Shown here in pieces: positions 22,891 through 34,414 of a DNA stretch of 64,000 nt. Under the pieces are notes generated by a model, which ran no database searches, was not told the origin of the DNA, and saw only the letters and a program-made list of their open reading frames with translations. This stretch comes from Oreocharis arfaki. Taxonomy: Eukaryota; Chordata; Aves; Passeriformes; Paramythiidae. The stretch spans positions 124,001-188,000 of the forward strand of contig VZRR01011621.1 of the NCBI GenBank assembly GCA_013398015.1. The letters run 5' to 3'. Within the stretch, counting starts at the first letter, position 1. Each line of letters starts with the position of its first letter. Made by a program: the position numbers and the translations under genes.

Positions 22891-24189
22891 TCACTGGAAG
22901 ATCACAGTGTGGAATTTACTGTCTGGTTACAGCCTTCTCCTGACCTTTTCACTTGGATAAATTCATGCGCTTGAGCCCACATTAATGGGCAATTATTGGC
23001 AAACTCCCTGCAGTGCTTGTCCAAAATACAAGCCCCACTGTTAACACTTTGCCCAAGGTAACCCCTATGCACTCATGTCCCTGAGTGTTTTTTCCTGGGG
23101 TCACATGTAAGTTAGAAACACACAGAGGCAGAATAGGCTACAATACTGACTAAATATTAGGTAAAATAACCTTTTTCCAAAAATTAAGCCAATGGTCTGG
23201 AGAGAGTTTAAGTGTCTTGAGTGTGTCACGCTGCCAACACCAAGCCTTGATATCCCATTTTACATGTTCAGTTATTACAGCACACAACTTTCTCATTTAT
23301 ACTTATTTTACATTATTGTATACCTTGCACTATTTTGAACACAAATTATTTTTACTTTGTTAGCTGTTCAATGAAGATTTAAAACCAAATATCTTTATTC
23401 CTTCTGGATCAAAGAACCTTTGTAATAACAGTGAAGTATCTCCACTCTGCCTCTCAGAAACAGCTGGGAGATACATTTCTACATGTGTAGGGGTGGTCAG
23501 TAGTTGATCTCCTTGGGACATATTGCTTTTCAGCATTGGTACAGTGAAAGAATGAATTTGTACAGAGTCCAAAACATACAGTTTTATCTCTAAATAAAAT
23601 TTTTAGGGATACTGACAGAATGCAACCAACAGTTCCTATCTTGGTCTGTACTCAAAAATATTTAGGTAAGTAGAAAATGGGGACTGGGATTAGGAATTTT
23701 TGCCAAAAACAAATCATGTCACAACAAAAGAAGCCACCATCATGACAGCGCGTCAGAGAAGTCACAGGCACAGAGACTGGGGATTGCTCATTGATGGATG
23801 TATTTTACCTTTCCAGATTCTGTCAGTCAGCCCCTTGTCTCACTGAAGACAGAGTTTTGCCACTGATTTAGAATAAGCTGAAATTTTGCCAACGTTTATA
23901 ACTGCAGAACAGAAATTAATTTTAGCTTGTGGGTCATTAAATATATGCGTTACTATTTTAATCATGAAGTCAGTGAAATCGCATAGTCGAATTCTTGAAG
24001 TCCTCTGAGAAGAACCTAATTTCTCACCTCAAATGATACTCAAAAAACCAGAGTAAAAACTCCAGCACCCTTGAGACACGCTACCAAAACCCATCCCATT
24101 TCCCCAAGCTCCAAACTCTCCAAGAAATAAATCCTTATCGCGCAAGCCATCCAACTGCAGCGCACTCGCAGCAAAACGCCACGGCACGG

Positions 24190-25100
24190 GGTGAGCTCCA
24201 TCCCTCCAGAGGTTTCCGATAAAGGTGAACAGAGCTGGCAGAGGAAGCCGGAACGCCGGTGCTCGCAGGGACACGGGATTCCCGCGGGAAGGCGGGCGCA
24301 GCGCGGCGCTTCCCGCTGGGACGGGCCCACACCGCCCCCTGCAGGCGCTCCTGCCGCAGCGCCCCCGCGCCCTGCCCGTCCCGCCGCTCTCCGCACACGC
24401 TCCCCGCACCTCCGGCCTCTCCGCGGTGTCCCCGCTCCGCACACGCTCCCGGCTCTCCACTCTGTCCCTGCGCCGCCCGCCCCCGCGAACGCCCCCGCAG
24501 CAATTAATTACCCGTGTGGCCGCAGAGCTGCAGCCGCCGCGGCCAGACCTGTCCCGGGGCTGGAGGCTTCTTCCCTGCGAGGAACCAGCGGAGCCGCCGC
24601 CGGTGTGTGCGGGGACAGCGGGGCGCGCCACTGTCCCCCCGGGCGAGCGGCCGGCGGAGCCCGGCACCTCCGGGCATCGGGGCGGCTGCTCTCCCTGGTG
24701 CGCCGGCAGGGCGGGCTGAGAGAGGAAAAAAAAATAGGGGGAAAATGGAGCCCCGCGCACATCCGAGCGTTCGGCTGCCGCTGCCGCTGCCCCTGCCCCA
24801 GCGCCCGTGGGACACCGCGGCCCCCCCGCCGCCCCGGCCGCGCCCCCCGACCCGCCCCGTCCCGACTCGCCGCGCCGGGGGGCTCGGCCATAAATACGGC
24901 CCCGAGTGGCGCTCCCGGACCGGCGCGGCTGGGGAGGGGGTCGGGGCAGCAGCCAGCGCTGGTGGCCTCGCCTGGGAGAGGCTGCAAGGCTCTCGGCTCC
25001 GCGCACCCGCCCGGCCACAGAGCAGCCCGGTCGAAGGCCCCTCCGCTCTGAGCCCCTCGCTGTCACCTCGGGCCCAGCCGCTGCTCCCTCCGCCGCCCCC
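24190..25100 (+). promoter_or_regulatory. MYOD1: MYOD1 CpG-island promoter and 5' UTR
   Basis: A strongly CpG-rich region begins near 24190 and continues into exon 1. A TATA-like ATAAATA at 24890-24896 lies 205 bp upstream of the ATG, consistent with a MyoD-type 5' leader of some 180 bases, and GC boxes (CCGCCCCG) lie just before it. Long antisense and alternative open frames across this island result from GC richness and are not called. Confidence 0.8.
24890..24896 (+). promoter_or_regulatory. TATA-like box of MYOD1
   Basis: ATAAATA sits in an otherwise GC-rich promoter. It would place transcription start near 24920. Confidence 0.6.
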
Positions 25101-25655
25101 ATGGACTTACTGGGCCCCATGGAGATGACGGAGGGCTCCCTCTGCTCCTTCACAGCCGCCGATGACTTCTACGATGACCCGTGCTTCAACACGTCGGACA
25201 TGCACTTCTTCGAGGACCTGGACCCCCGGCTGGTGCACGTCGGGGGCCTGCTGAAGCCCGAGGAGCACCCGCACCACCACGGGCACCACCACGGGCACGA
25301 GGAGGAGCACGTCCGGGCGCCCAGCGGGCACCACCAGGCTGGCCGCTGCCTGCTGTGGGCCTGCAAGGCGTGCAAGAGGAAGACCACCAACGCCGACCGC
25401 CGTAAGGCCGCCACCATGAGGGAGCGCCGACGGCTCAGCAAGGTCAACGAGGCCTTCGAGACCCTCAAGCGCTGCACCTCCACCAACCCCAACCAGCGCC
25501 TGCCCAAGGTGGAGATCCTGCGCAACGCCATTCGCTACATCGAGAGCCTGCAGGCCCTGCTGCGGGAGCAGGAGGACGCTTATTACCCGGTGCTGGAGCA
25601 CTACAGCGGGGAATCGGATGCCTCCAGCCCCCGCTCCAACTGCTCCGACGGCATG
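25101..25655 (+). CDS. MYOD1: MYOD1 coding exon 1
   Basis: It encodes residues 1-185, covering activation domain, His/Cys motif and the whole bHLH. It ends SDGM before donor GTGAGT (25656), phase 0. Confidence 0.98.
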
Positions 25656-28029
25656 GTGAGTGCCCCAGGGAGGACTCCCTGCCACCAAGGTGCCCTGGAC
25701 GTTGTTGGTCCAAACCTGAGCAGGGCGGGTTGCCTCTTCCTGCCTTCCCTGTAGGAGCTGCCTTCTGTACGTCCCCAGGCAGAAGACAAAGTTCTTTCTC
25801 ATGCCTTGAGTGCCCACAGCAAAGGGAGGTTGGGTTCCCACATGGCAGGATCTCTGGGAAACAAGAAGAATCTCTTACACACTTTTTTCCCTGGAATGAG
25901 AAGTTAGGCAGGTTTCCCATGTCCTGGAAGAGCCAGGGGAAAGCTGCTGGGGGAGGACTTCAGGAAGCTGCCTGGGATGGGCGCCTGGGATGGGCACCTG
26001 GGGACATTGCCTGTCCATAGACATGTCCTGAGGCATCTCTGTTTCCATCCTCTGCTGTATCATTACCTTTGAATCCTCTAAGGACAGCAGAGAGAATGGC
26101 CGCCTTGGACGTGATAGTTGCACAAGAATTGATAAAAGTCTCAGCTTTGTTTTTTGCTATTCATCATGATAACAGGAGGAGGGTCTAAGCAACAAGAATT
26201 GTTTTTCTTGACCCTTAAGAAAAAGGTTCTCCATTTCTCTTCTCACTCTCTTCACCCCCTCCATAGACATTTACAAGCAATAGGAAGGGGAATCCAGGCT
26301 TTCACTCCTGTTTGTACATTATGGACGCAGGAGAAGGGTGGGTGCCAGAGAGGATGTCTCATCCCCACATTTTTTTGGCTGGGGCTGTAGGTTTAGCCTC
26401 TGGTCTGACTCTGGACTGGTGGGACGTGGTGACCAGAGTCCAGGACAGCTCTCTGGATGGGCCATGAACAGCACTTTCAGACCAGAGATTGCTTTTTGTC
26501 CTCTCGTGGGGATAATGGTTACTGAGTTGAGTATCGGTGATTATAAAATACTTGACAGATTGGAGAGATTTACACAAATTACTTCTTTTCAAGATACAGC
26601 CTCTTTTAATAGAGGAATTTCATTGTGGATTGAAGTATTGGAAACAAATACATTAGTCAAGATTCTGTACCATTTTCTATACGAAATAGAAATGGGAAGA
26701 GAAATTGAAGGAAATACAAAGGGACAAAGATAGGCAGAGGCTTTTAAAGAGGAATTCATGTTTAGAAAAATCTTTGAGAACTAAATTACAAAGTTGTCAT
26801 TCGCCTTTCAGTCTCCCTCTTGTAAACTAAAGGTACACAGAGGGCTGTATCTGATTAGAATGCTGGAAAGCCTCATCTCATCTGTAAAGCTGCAGCATTC
26901 GATGCAATAGTGGTAACTTTCCTATGGAACAGCTCTGCCACATAAAATATTCTGGGGTGGATCCCCTTCTAACCAAGTTACGTTCTTCCTCACTCAAAGA
27001 ATATACAACTTGATGGCATTTCAGCCAGGACTGGAATGATGGCACAGATTAGAGACTGAAATATGGAATTAGATGCTTTCTGGGATTTGGGTAAGAGTCT
27101 GACCTCACTCAGCTTTCTCTCCTTCCCAGATGGAGTACAGCGGGCCTCCTTGCAGCTCCCGCAGAAGGAACAGCTATGACAGCAGCTACTACACAGAGTC
27201 CCCAAATGGTGAGTACATGCCCTAACAGCAGTGTGAAACACTGAGACAGGGGCAGGCAGTGCAGCAGCTTTCCTGTGCCTGCTCCATGTCCAGCTGGGCT
27301 GAGAGAGGAACCTGCCTTTCCAGCCAGCGAGCCATTGCTGCTGGAAGAGGCACTCGATTTTCTCTAGGTGTATTTGCAAATAAGGGGATGTGTTATAGTT
27401 GTATTTCCTATTTTGCAAACATAACATTTGGATAGAAGTGTGTTCTCCGCAACTAATTTCCAGCATTTAACCATATCTTACATGAAGACTCTTCTTACTC
27501 TGTCATTGTTGATCCAAACTGGAATAATTTACGATTGATTTCAAATCTGTTCTTCCCTTTCTGTGGACTCAGTGAAGCCTTGGATCTTCCCTGTCCCCAG
27601 AGCAGGACACTGTGGTTGGGCCTCTCTTCCATTTTGAAATGACAATCTGTTTTCTGATAATTGGTGTCCTCCACCAATATTCATTTCCTCTGAGTCTTCA
27701 CATGCTCACAAATGTGTGCTGCCCACTGATGTTAAGGGCCCACTGGATAATCTGAGTACCTTTTTGTCTGTATTTTAGATCCAAAGCATGGGAAGAGTTC
27801 TGTTGTTTCCAGTCTTGATTGCCTCTCAAGCATTGTAGAGAGGATTTCCACAGATAATTCCACATGCCCTATACTGCCTCCAGTGGAAACTGTTGCTGAA
27901 GGGAGTCCCTGTTCCCCTCCAGAAGGAGTGAGTCTGAGTGATAGTGGAGCCCAAATTCCTTCCCCCACCAACTGCACCCCACTTCCCCAGGATAACAGCA
28001 GCAGCAACCCCATCTACCAAGTGCTATAA
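25101..28029 (+). CDS. MYOD1: MyoD1 myogenic bHLH transcription factor (3 exons)
   Basis: Joined exons 25101-25655, 27130-27208 and 27779-28029 encode 294 residues, the expected size of a bird MyoD. MyoD binds CANNTG E-boxes as a dimer with E-proteins and commits cells to skeletal muscle. Visible parts: an acidic N-terminal activation region (MDLLGPMEMT start); a His/Cys-rich motif (W86, C88, C91) that contacts PBX-type partners; a basic region RRKAATMRERRR (100-111) with the myogenic code Ala104-Thr105 and Lys114; helix-loop-helix to about residue 154; the helix III region SSLDCLSSIVERI (222-234) used for opening chromatin; and the family C-terminus NPIYQVL. All splice junctions are canonical. 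A His-rich insertion (56-70) is unusual and is described separately. The start is fixed by homology and by the ATG at 25101; in-frame upstream sequence reads as 5' UTR. Confidence 0.98.
25656..27129 (+). other. MYOD1: MYOD1 intron 1
   Basis: 1474 bp, GTGAGT to CCTTCCCAG. It holds a 13-bp tandem repeat (CCTGGGATGGGCR, about 25971-26003) and no other feature I recognise. Confidence 0.95.
27130..27208 (+). CDS. MYOD1: MYOD1 coding exon 2
   Basis: 79 nt, beginning MEYSGPPCSSRRRNSYDS and ending after the first base of the codon for Asp212; the donor GTGAGT starts at 27209. Confidence 0.97.
27209..27778 (+). other. MYOD1: MYOD1 intron 2
   Basis: 570 bp, GTGAGT to TGTATTTTAG. No further feature is seen. 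Confidence 0.95.
27779..28029 (+). CDS. MYOD1: MYOD1 coding exon 3
   Basis: It completes codon 212 and runs to the TAA at 28027-28029. It encodes the helix III region and a Ser/Pro-rich C-terminus ending NPIYQVL. Confidence 0.98.
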
Positions 28030-28660
28030 GGACCCCTCCAGCTGGACTGCACCAAAACCAATTTGCTCCATTTGGCCACGCTCAAGACCTGCCTTCTAAG
28101 GTTGAAAAGACTTCTTAAGACTTGTTCCAGTTTTAAAATATCACTGAAAATTCTTTCAACTATATAACTTTGCAAACCTGTATCACTTCAAAATACACAT
28201 AGTTATTTATTGGTTGTTAAACTAAAGTTATTTAATACATCTAGAGATAAAATTGTATACCATGAAATGGCCAATGTTTAATCTGGGCTGAGGGGAATAG
28301 GAAGCTGGCTTTTGAATGTGGAGGAAAATAGAAATCTACAGCAGGAGTGGCATCACAGATCCTTCCTATTACTCCTGTTCTGGCCAAAATAAGGTTGTGG
28401 ACCATTTTTTATAAAACTTTTGTATAATTGTAAATAAGAGCTGCTTTCCAAAAAAAAAAAGAGAAAAAAGAAAAAAAAGGAAAAAAGAGCAAAAGAAATA
28501 AAATTTTTTAAAAAAGAGCAAAACTTAAAAAGGGGAAAAATTTAAAAATATTTAATATTGCTTGGTTTGTTGTGTCAAACTTTAACTTTATATATTTATA
28601 CGACGTGGTTGCCAAGAATGTTTTCAACAGTATTCTAAATAAAGACCCTTATTTATAAAA
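28030..28660 (+). terminator. MYOD1: MYOD1 3' UTR and poly-A signals
   Basis: The strongest signal is AATAAA at 28638-28643, about 610 bp after the stop; an earlier AATAAA is at 28497-28502. The UTR has AU-rich ATTTA motifs (for example near 28200-28235), the kind bound by HuR in MyoD mRNA, and a long A/G tract at 28449-28500. Confidence 0.85.
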
Positions 28661-29327
28661 TCTGTGGTGTTATCTTGACTTTCATTAGGGCTTCTAGAAT
28701 TACTAGTGCATTTAGGAGTGGTATTAGATATCTGCCTTGGCAGGAAGAAGATACAGGCTCTGATTCAGCAAAGCAATCAAGAACATGCTTCAGTTGCACT
28801 ACTTTGCATAAATATGCTGCTGACAAGGGGTCTACTTTCTTCATATTCTGCCGTGGTCATTGCTAAACCAAGATTTGAGCATCACAGGTAATCATTAAAG
28901 GGATCAGTAAATAAGCATGTTTCTCCTCCTGCCCCCAAAATTTACAATTACATTGTAGGACTTGATCTTACAAAGATATGTTGAAACCAGGAATCACAAA
29001 AAATTGGACCTCTAAATTCCAATGTAGCTACTGAAACTTAAAGTCATACAACACTTTCTCACAAGACCGAGAACTACATTTTTGGACAAATGTTCACATT
29101 TTTCATTCAAGTTCTATTTTTCAAGTGTTTGTACCATGTTATGTATTCTCAAGTATTAGAAACTAATTGCAAAGGAGTTTTTGTCATAAAGTTCAAGTAA
29201 CAGATCACAGTTTTCCTCAAGTTCGAGCTGGAATTTAGGCCAAAGATAGGCAGTTTTAATTTGGATTTGAACTTTATGCATCTCTGGCAGCATTGCTCCA
29301 GGGATTTACTTCTTGTTTAGAGCCTCT

Positions 29328-29337
29328 CTAAAAATAA
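29328..29337 (+). promoter_or_regulatory. MEF2 consensus site downstream of MYOD1
   Basis: CTAAAAATAA fits the YTAWWWWTAR consensus exactly and lies about 1.3 kb after the MYOD1 stop codon. Such short sites also occur by chance in AT-rich DNA. Confidence 0.3.
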
Positions 29338-31506
29338 CCAGTGGGCTCTGTTTCATTCAGTATCTATGTGTAACCTTGAAAGCTGGCTGTGCTACTGAAA
29401 AATGTTAAGCCTTGAGCTGGTTGTCATTGGAAAGTAACCATCAGGGCATTTCTGTGCATCTGGACAAGAATAACCAGCAACTACAACCTGTTTCTTATCA
29501 CATCCCTATGATTTATGTATTTTGTATAAACATCACAGTAAAATAAAATCAAAAACCACACTGAAAACCAATCTAGGTACCGTCATCATCCCTAAATACT
29601 TTGATGACAGATTAGTCATTGTGTTCTCTGTTAGGTGACTATTAAAGAGGGAGTTTGTGCAGCTCTTACCTCTTAAGCAGGAAAAAGAAAGAGGGAACAG
29701 CTAATTCCAGGGAACATCTCCCACTCCTTTAATCATGTATGGTCTTGAAGATCAATGTTCTGTGGAGAGGAGAGGAGCAACCTGCCGTGTGTTGAACAGG
29801 GCAATGCAGTTGCTTCTTCTTCCTGGGGCAGTCATGCTCCAAGTTTGCTGATTTATCTGAAGCCAGAGGGGCAGAGATGGTAGCAGCCGTGGGTATTCCT
29901 TCTTAATCCATGAGCTTGTGGTCATGGTGGGTGATAAATCAGTGTCAAGGCACAGGACCATTCTGTGGAGCAGCCCAGGCTCCCACGGATTGTAGGGGAC
30001 TCCGAAGCAGGACTGGCCCCTCAGCATCTTCATCTGAGTCCAACTTTGTAAAGGTTTCCCATCGATTTCCCTGTGGGCAGAAAACACTCCAGCCCGTAAA
30101 GATCGAGCTTATGCCTTTTGGTTTTCCATTAAAAATAAAAATCAAACTAATTTGAGAATGTGCTAATTCATACTAACATGAACCAAGAGGGTCTGTAGTA
30201 AGGTTGGAAAAACGGCCCAGGTTAGCTGGAAGCCTGTATCCCTAACTTACAAAAGCTAAGGAGAGACAGTTGCCTCACAAATCAGGACCTCACACATGAT
30301 CAATATAATTTTCATTGCCTTCAGCAAACACTCAATCAGGCCCACAATGCAAAAGATCCAAAAAAATGCTTTTGTGAAGTACTAAAGATCTTTTAATCCC
30401 CATAATTTGAGGCTGGTAAAAGTATCAATTTTACTGCCATTAAATGACAACCAAAAATTATTTTGCCAGCTCAGGACTGACAGAGGCTCTGGACATACTG
30501 GCAGCACGCAGTTCATGCCTGCCTTGCTTGCACCCCACTTCTGAAGGACACTTTGGGGTACCTGGCTGTAGGGCTGGCACAGCAGAGCAGGCACAGGGCA
30601 CTTGTGCTCAACAATGTACACGCAGTTCCATGTGAAGCCATGTATATTGCATTTCACTGATTTATTTTAGCCACCCGAGTTTCCACATACTGATGTTAAT
30701 GTTACAACAGAGAACAGGCATTTAGCACATCCCAAAATAGATGGATGGATGATGAAGAAAAAATACTCATAGGTTTCCTATGCAGAGCCCATCTTTCTCC
30801 CATTGATGTCAGTGACAAAAGTTCACTGGAGGAAGGCCAAAGGGCGTCAGCACTGACAGATACATGTTTAGGTTACAGATATATTTATTTTTTTACTTAG
30901 ATAAGGAAAACTGTTCCCTGTGCAATTTCTTCCTGTTTATTTCTAAGGTAATAAATATATTTAAAACAAATCCCTGTGCATCAAGAGGACGGCATGTTAC
31001 TGACAGAATTATATCCCAGTCTATGAGTAAATACTTCGAAGCTAGTAATATTTGGATTCATAGCTTTAGTCTAGTTCCGACACAGCCAAGGAGCATATGC
31101 AAGACTGATACAACATTTACAAACTTTGGTTCTTAAATTGGGCTCCTGAAGATGAATTTAGGTATTTAGGGCTGATCCTACAAGACAAAGTGCAGACTAC
31201 CTTTGTCTACAGAAATGCTCCAGCATGGGCTACAAACACACACTGATAGTCTGAAAGTTTGTATCACAGAGTTCCAGTTCAATATGACGTTTCCTAAGGA
31301 AAACTACCTCCAAAGGGAACATTATCCAGATACAAAGAATTAAAGGAAAGAAGCTTTGAATATAATGATAAGTGAGCATTTTAGGAATGTTCGATTTGAT
31401 TTGGTAACTTAAGAAAGCACTGCATGACAAACACAGAATTACTGGTTTATCTCACTCAAACCACTTCTATGGAAAAAGTGAAGAGGAATAAATTTATACC
31501 TTAGTT

Positions 31507-31557
31507 ATACATATATATATACACATATATACACACACACATATATATACATATACT
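31507..31557. repeat. TA/CA microsatellite
   Basis: Alternating purine-pyrimidine run of mixed TA and CA units (ATACATATATATATACACAT and onward). Likely length-polymorphic. Confidence 0.9.
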
Positions 31558-33894
31558 AAGTGCTCTGATTTTACATTTCATCAGGTCATTTGCAAGTATG
31601 AGAATGAAGAGGATCTTTTTCCTCCTTTCACTATTTCACAACAGAGTGCAATAAAATTGCTGGGTTTTCAAATAACAATGTTAAACGCCATTTCCTACAT
31701 TATCATAGCAATACTGCTACAGACGTATTTCACATACTTGAATATTCAATTTTAGGTAAAAGATAGATGAACTATTCCTGGTGTATTTTTTTCCTTTAAA
31801 AAGATTTTATTATCTGTATCCAAATACATTAAAGAAATATTTAACAGGCAGTTGCTTCACACCAGATGCTCCTCTTCTAAAATTACTTGTCATTTTCAAC
31901 TCAAGATAAAGACCTTACAAAACCCCTTGAAAGTGGAAGGAAAAACAGTTTTCATTTTACATCTTACATTTTGCAGAGATATTTGAAAGGCTCAAAGTGT
32001 GCAAAGGGCCAAAACCGCTGTCTTCAGAACTACATCCAAAACAGACAAGGAGACGTTTGTACCTCGTACCTCATGAATTTTAATGGGAATAAATTAATAT
32101 TTCCTTTTTGTTTAAAAATTTCCTTGAAATCAGTAGGAATATTTCCAGCTTCAGTAGGAGTATTTTCAGACTACTGCCCATAATAGTGTCTGGGATAGTG
32201 TTCACGTAGCGGTGCAAAGCCAGGACAAACTCCCTGCTGTGACCCTTTGCTCGTGCTCTGGTCACTGACCCATTTCTGTCACAACGCCTTCAGATGTGCC
32301 GATCCCCCTGAGCCCAACCCTCTGAACAAGCTGCCAGGCTTTAGTGCTCACCTGATCTTGAAAGTACAAACCAGAAACTGCCCCCATAATAGTGCTGAAA
32401 GCCTACAACCGTTCCTAAATGAGTGGCTGACACGGAGCCTGTGATAGCAGGAGATGGTATGAAGGCCATTTCACATAACTTGCATGTGGCAGTCTTGGCT
32501 TCACAAACAGTGGTAAAAAGGTCTTTGTAGAGTCAGAGTGCAAATCTCTGACAGCACGACCTAGAGATCATCTTGGGAGGCACATCCAAGCACTATTTAC
32601 TATCTGCTCGCCCTCCCTCAGCCTTTCAAATCACTGGTTTTCTAGTAAAACTGTTGAACAGCCATGACCTCCTCTCCTTGATGGATGCAGCATGCTCCCT
32701 TCTCAACAGGCTTGTTGCACAAGTGGGAATGTCATTAAGTGGAGACCTTTCAATATTTGTCATTTCAGGGCTAACGAGGCAGAGGATGGTCCTTAGCATA
32801 ACACAGAAGAGCCACTTGGGCCAGTACAAGACACTCCTAGAAACCTACATTTTGTATACACAGACATTTCTGAATAAAGACCGTAACACTGTAAGTTAAT
32901 GGTGAAAACTGACGTATCCTGTAACCATGGGATGATGGAAAACCTCAGGGAGTTTCCCAATAACACAGTCAACATGGCACTGAACTCACATTTTCTTTCT
33001 ACAACTCCAATAATTTCTATCATCTACAGACATCTTAGTAACATCAACAAGTGTGCTCTTTTTTGTAATACTTAATGAATAACCTCACATCTATCAATAG
33101 GGAGGCAAATACTGTAACTGTTTATAAAAAAATTTATTAAAAACTCTAACAGACAGTAACCCACTTAATCCCATGATTGAGGGAGGTTGTTAATCACATG
33201 ATTGGGGTGTTGGGTTTTTTTGCTTTGGAGTCAGACTCACTCAGAAGTCTGTCTCAGCACAGTTACCTAGTGCTGCGTGTCCATGGCAGTAAAAGGGGGG
33301 GGTCTCCCAATCTCCACAGTCCTCCTCAACCCACCTGAACCGACCTTGAGCCTTTTCTGGTCCAACAGCCACATCTGCTGGGAAAAATGTAAACTGCATT
33401 TCTTTCTAAAATCATTGCTTGGTGAATTCCATGTTCTATCATCTTTCCATAATGTCAGGTTTGTTGGTGCAGAAACAGCAAAAATGTTCCCAGCCTTCAG
33501 TCAGCACCTGGAGCCCTGTATACCAGGAACATAAGGAAAAATATACTGGAAAAACCAAACTCTTCCCTACCAAGAGCCTTCTAGAGAAAGAGAGAGAAAA
33601 ATTTGTAGGAATAGTATGGTTGGTTGGGTTTTGGCTTTTTCATTGCTAGACAAATTTTGAGGCACCACTCTATTTTTTTCTGTTTTAAGTGAAAAATAAA
33701 GACAAAAGGAGGGAGAAAATGGAAGGTCTTTGAAGGCATTGTATGGCCTGTGCCGAGAGCAGTGGTCCTGGGGCAGACAGGCTGCTTGCCAGAAGGCAAG
33801 TGGGGAAGATGCACAGGAACCACAGATGACAGCAAGACCACAATGTGATTCTCTGGTGACAAAGTCCCTCAGTAGGGCACAGATCTTGGCCACC

Positions 33895-34414
33895 AGACCT
33901 CTATTCTGCTCTGGTGAGGTCCCACCTGGAGCACTGCATCCAGCTCTGGGTCCTCAGCACAGGAGGGATATTGACCTGTTGGACTGAGTCTAGAGGAGGC
34001 CACCAACATGATCAGAGGGATGGAGCATCTCTCCTGCAAGGAAAGGCTGAGAGATTTGGGATTGTTCAGCCTGGAGAAGAGAAGGCTTCAGGGTGGCCTT
34101 CCAGTACCTGGAAGGAAAATACAAGAAAGATTAAGAGGGACAGTTTAAAAGACCATGTAGTGACAGGACAAGGGGGAATGGCCTCAAACTGAAAGGGAGT
34201 AGGTTTAGATTAGGAAGAAATTCTTTACTGTGAGTGAGGTACTGGAACAGTTTGCCTGGAGAAGTTATGGGTGCCCCATCCCTGGCAGTGTTCAACGCCA
34301 GGCTGGATGGGGCTCTGAGCAGCCTGGTCTAGTGGAAGGCGTCCCTGCCCATGGAAGGCAGGTTGGAACGAGGTGATCTTTAAGGTCCTTTCCAATCCCA
34401 ACCATTCTATGATT
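33895..34414 (+). mobile_element. CR1 LINE 3' fragment, forward orientation
   Basis: It contains the characteristic CR1 sequence GAGGTCCCACCTGGAGCACT, then the region ATGGAGCATCTCTCCTGCAA, then the 3' end AGGCTGGATGGGGCTCTGAG, and finishes ACCATTCTATGATTC. 5'-truncated and non-coding. Confidence 0.95.

Larger units (their letters stand above)
20015..24189. other. Intergenic DNA upstream of MYOD1
   Basis: No coding exon is supported here. It includes a very AT-rich stretch (20040-20230), a G-rich motif and a CR1 scrap. In mammals the distal regulatory region of MYOD1 lies some 5 kb upstream of the gene, which would fall at about 20 kb here, but I cannot recognise it in the sequence. Confidence 0.6.

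Noticed and set aside
24029..25153. 374-codon open frame antisense to the MYOD1 promoter
   Set aside because: It lies in a CpG island where stop codons are rare; the peptide is Gly/Arg/Ala-rich with no family features.
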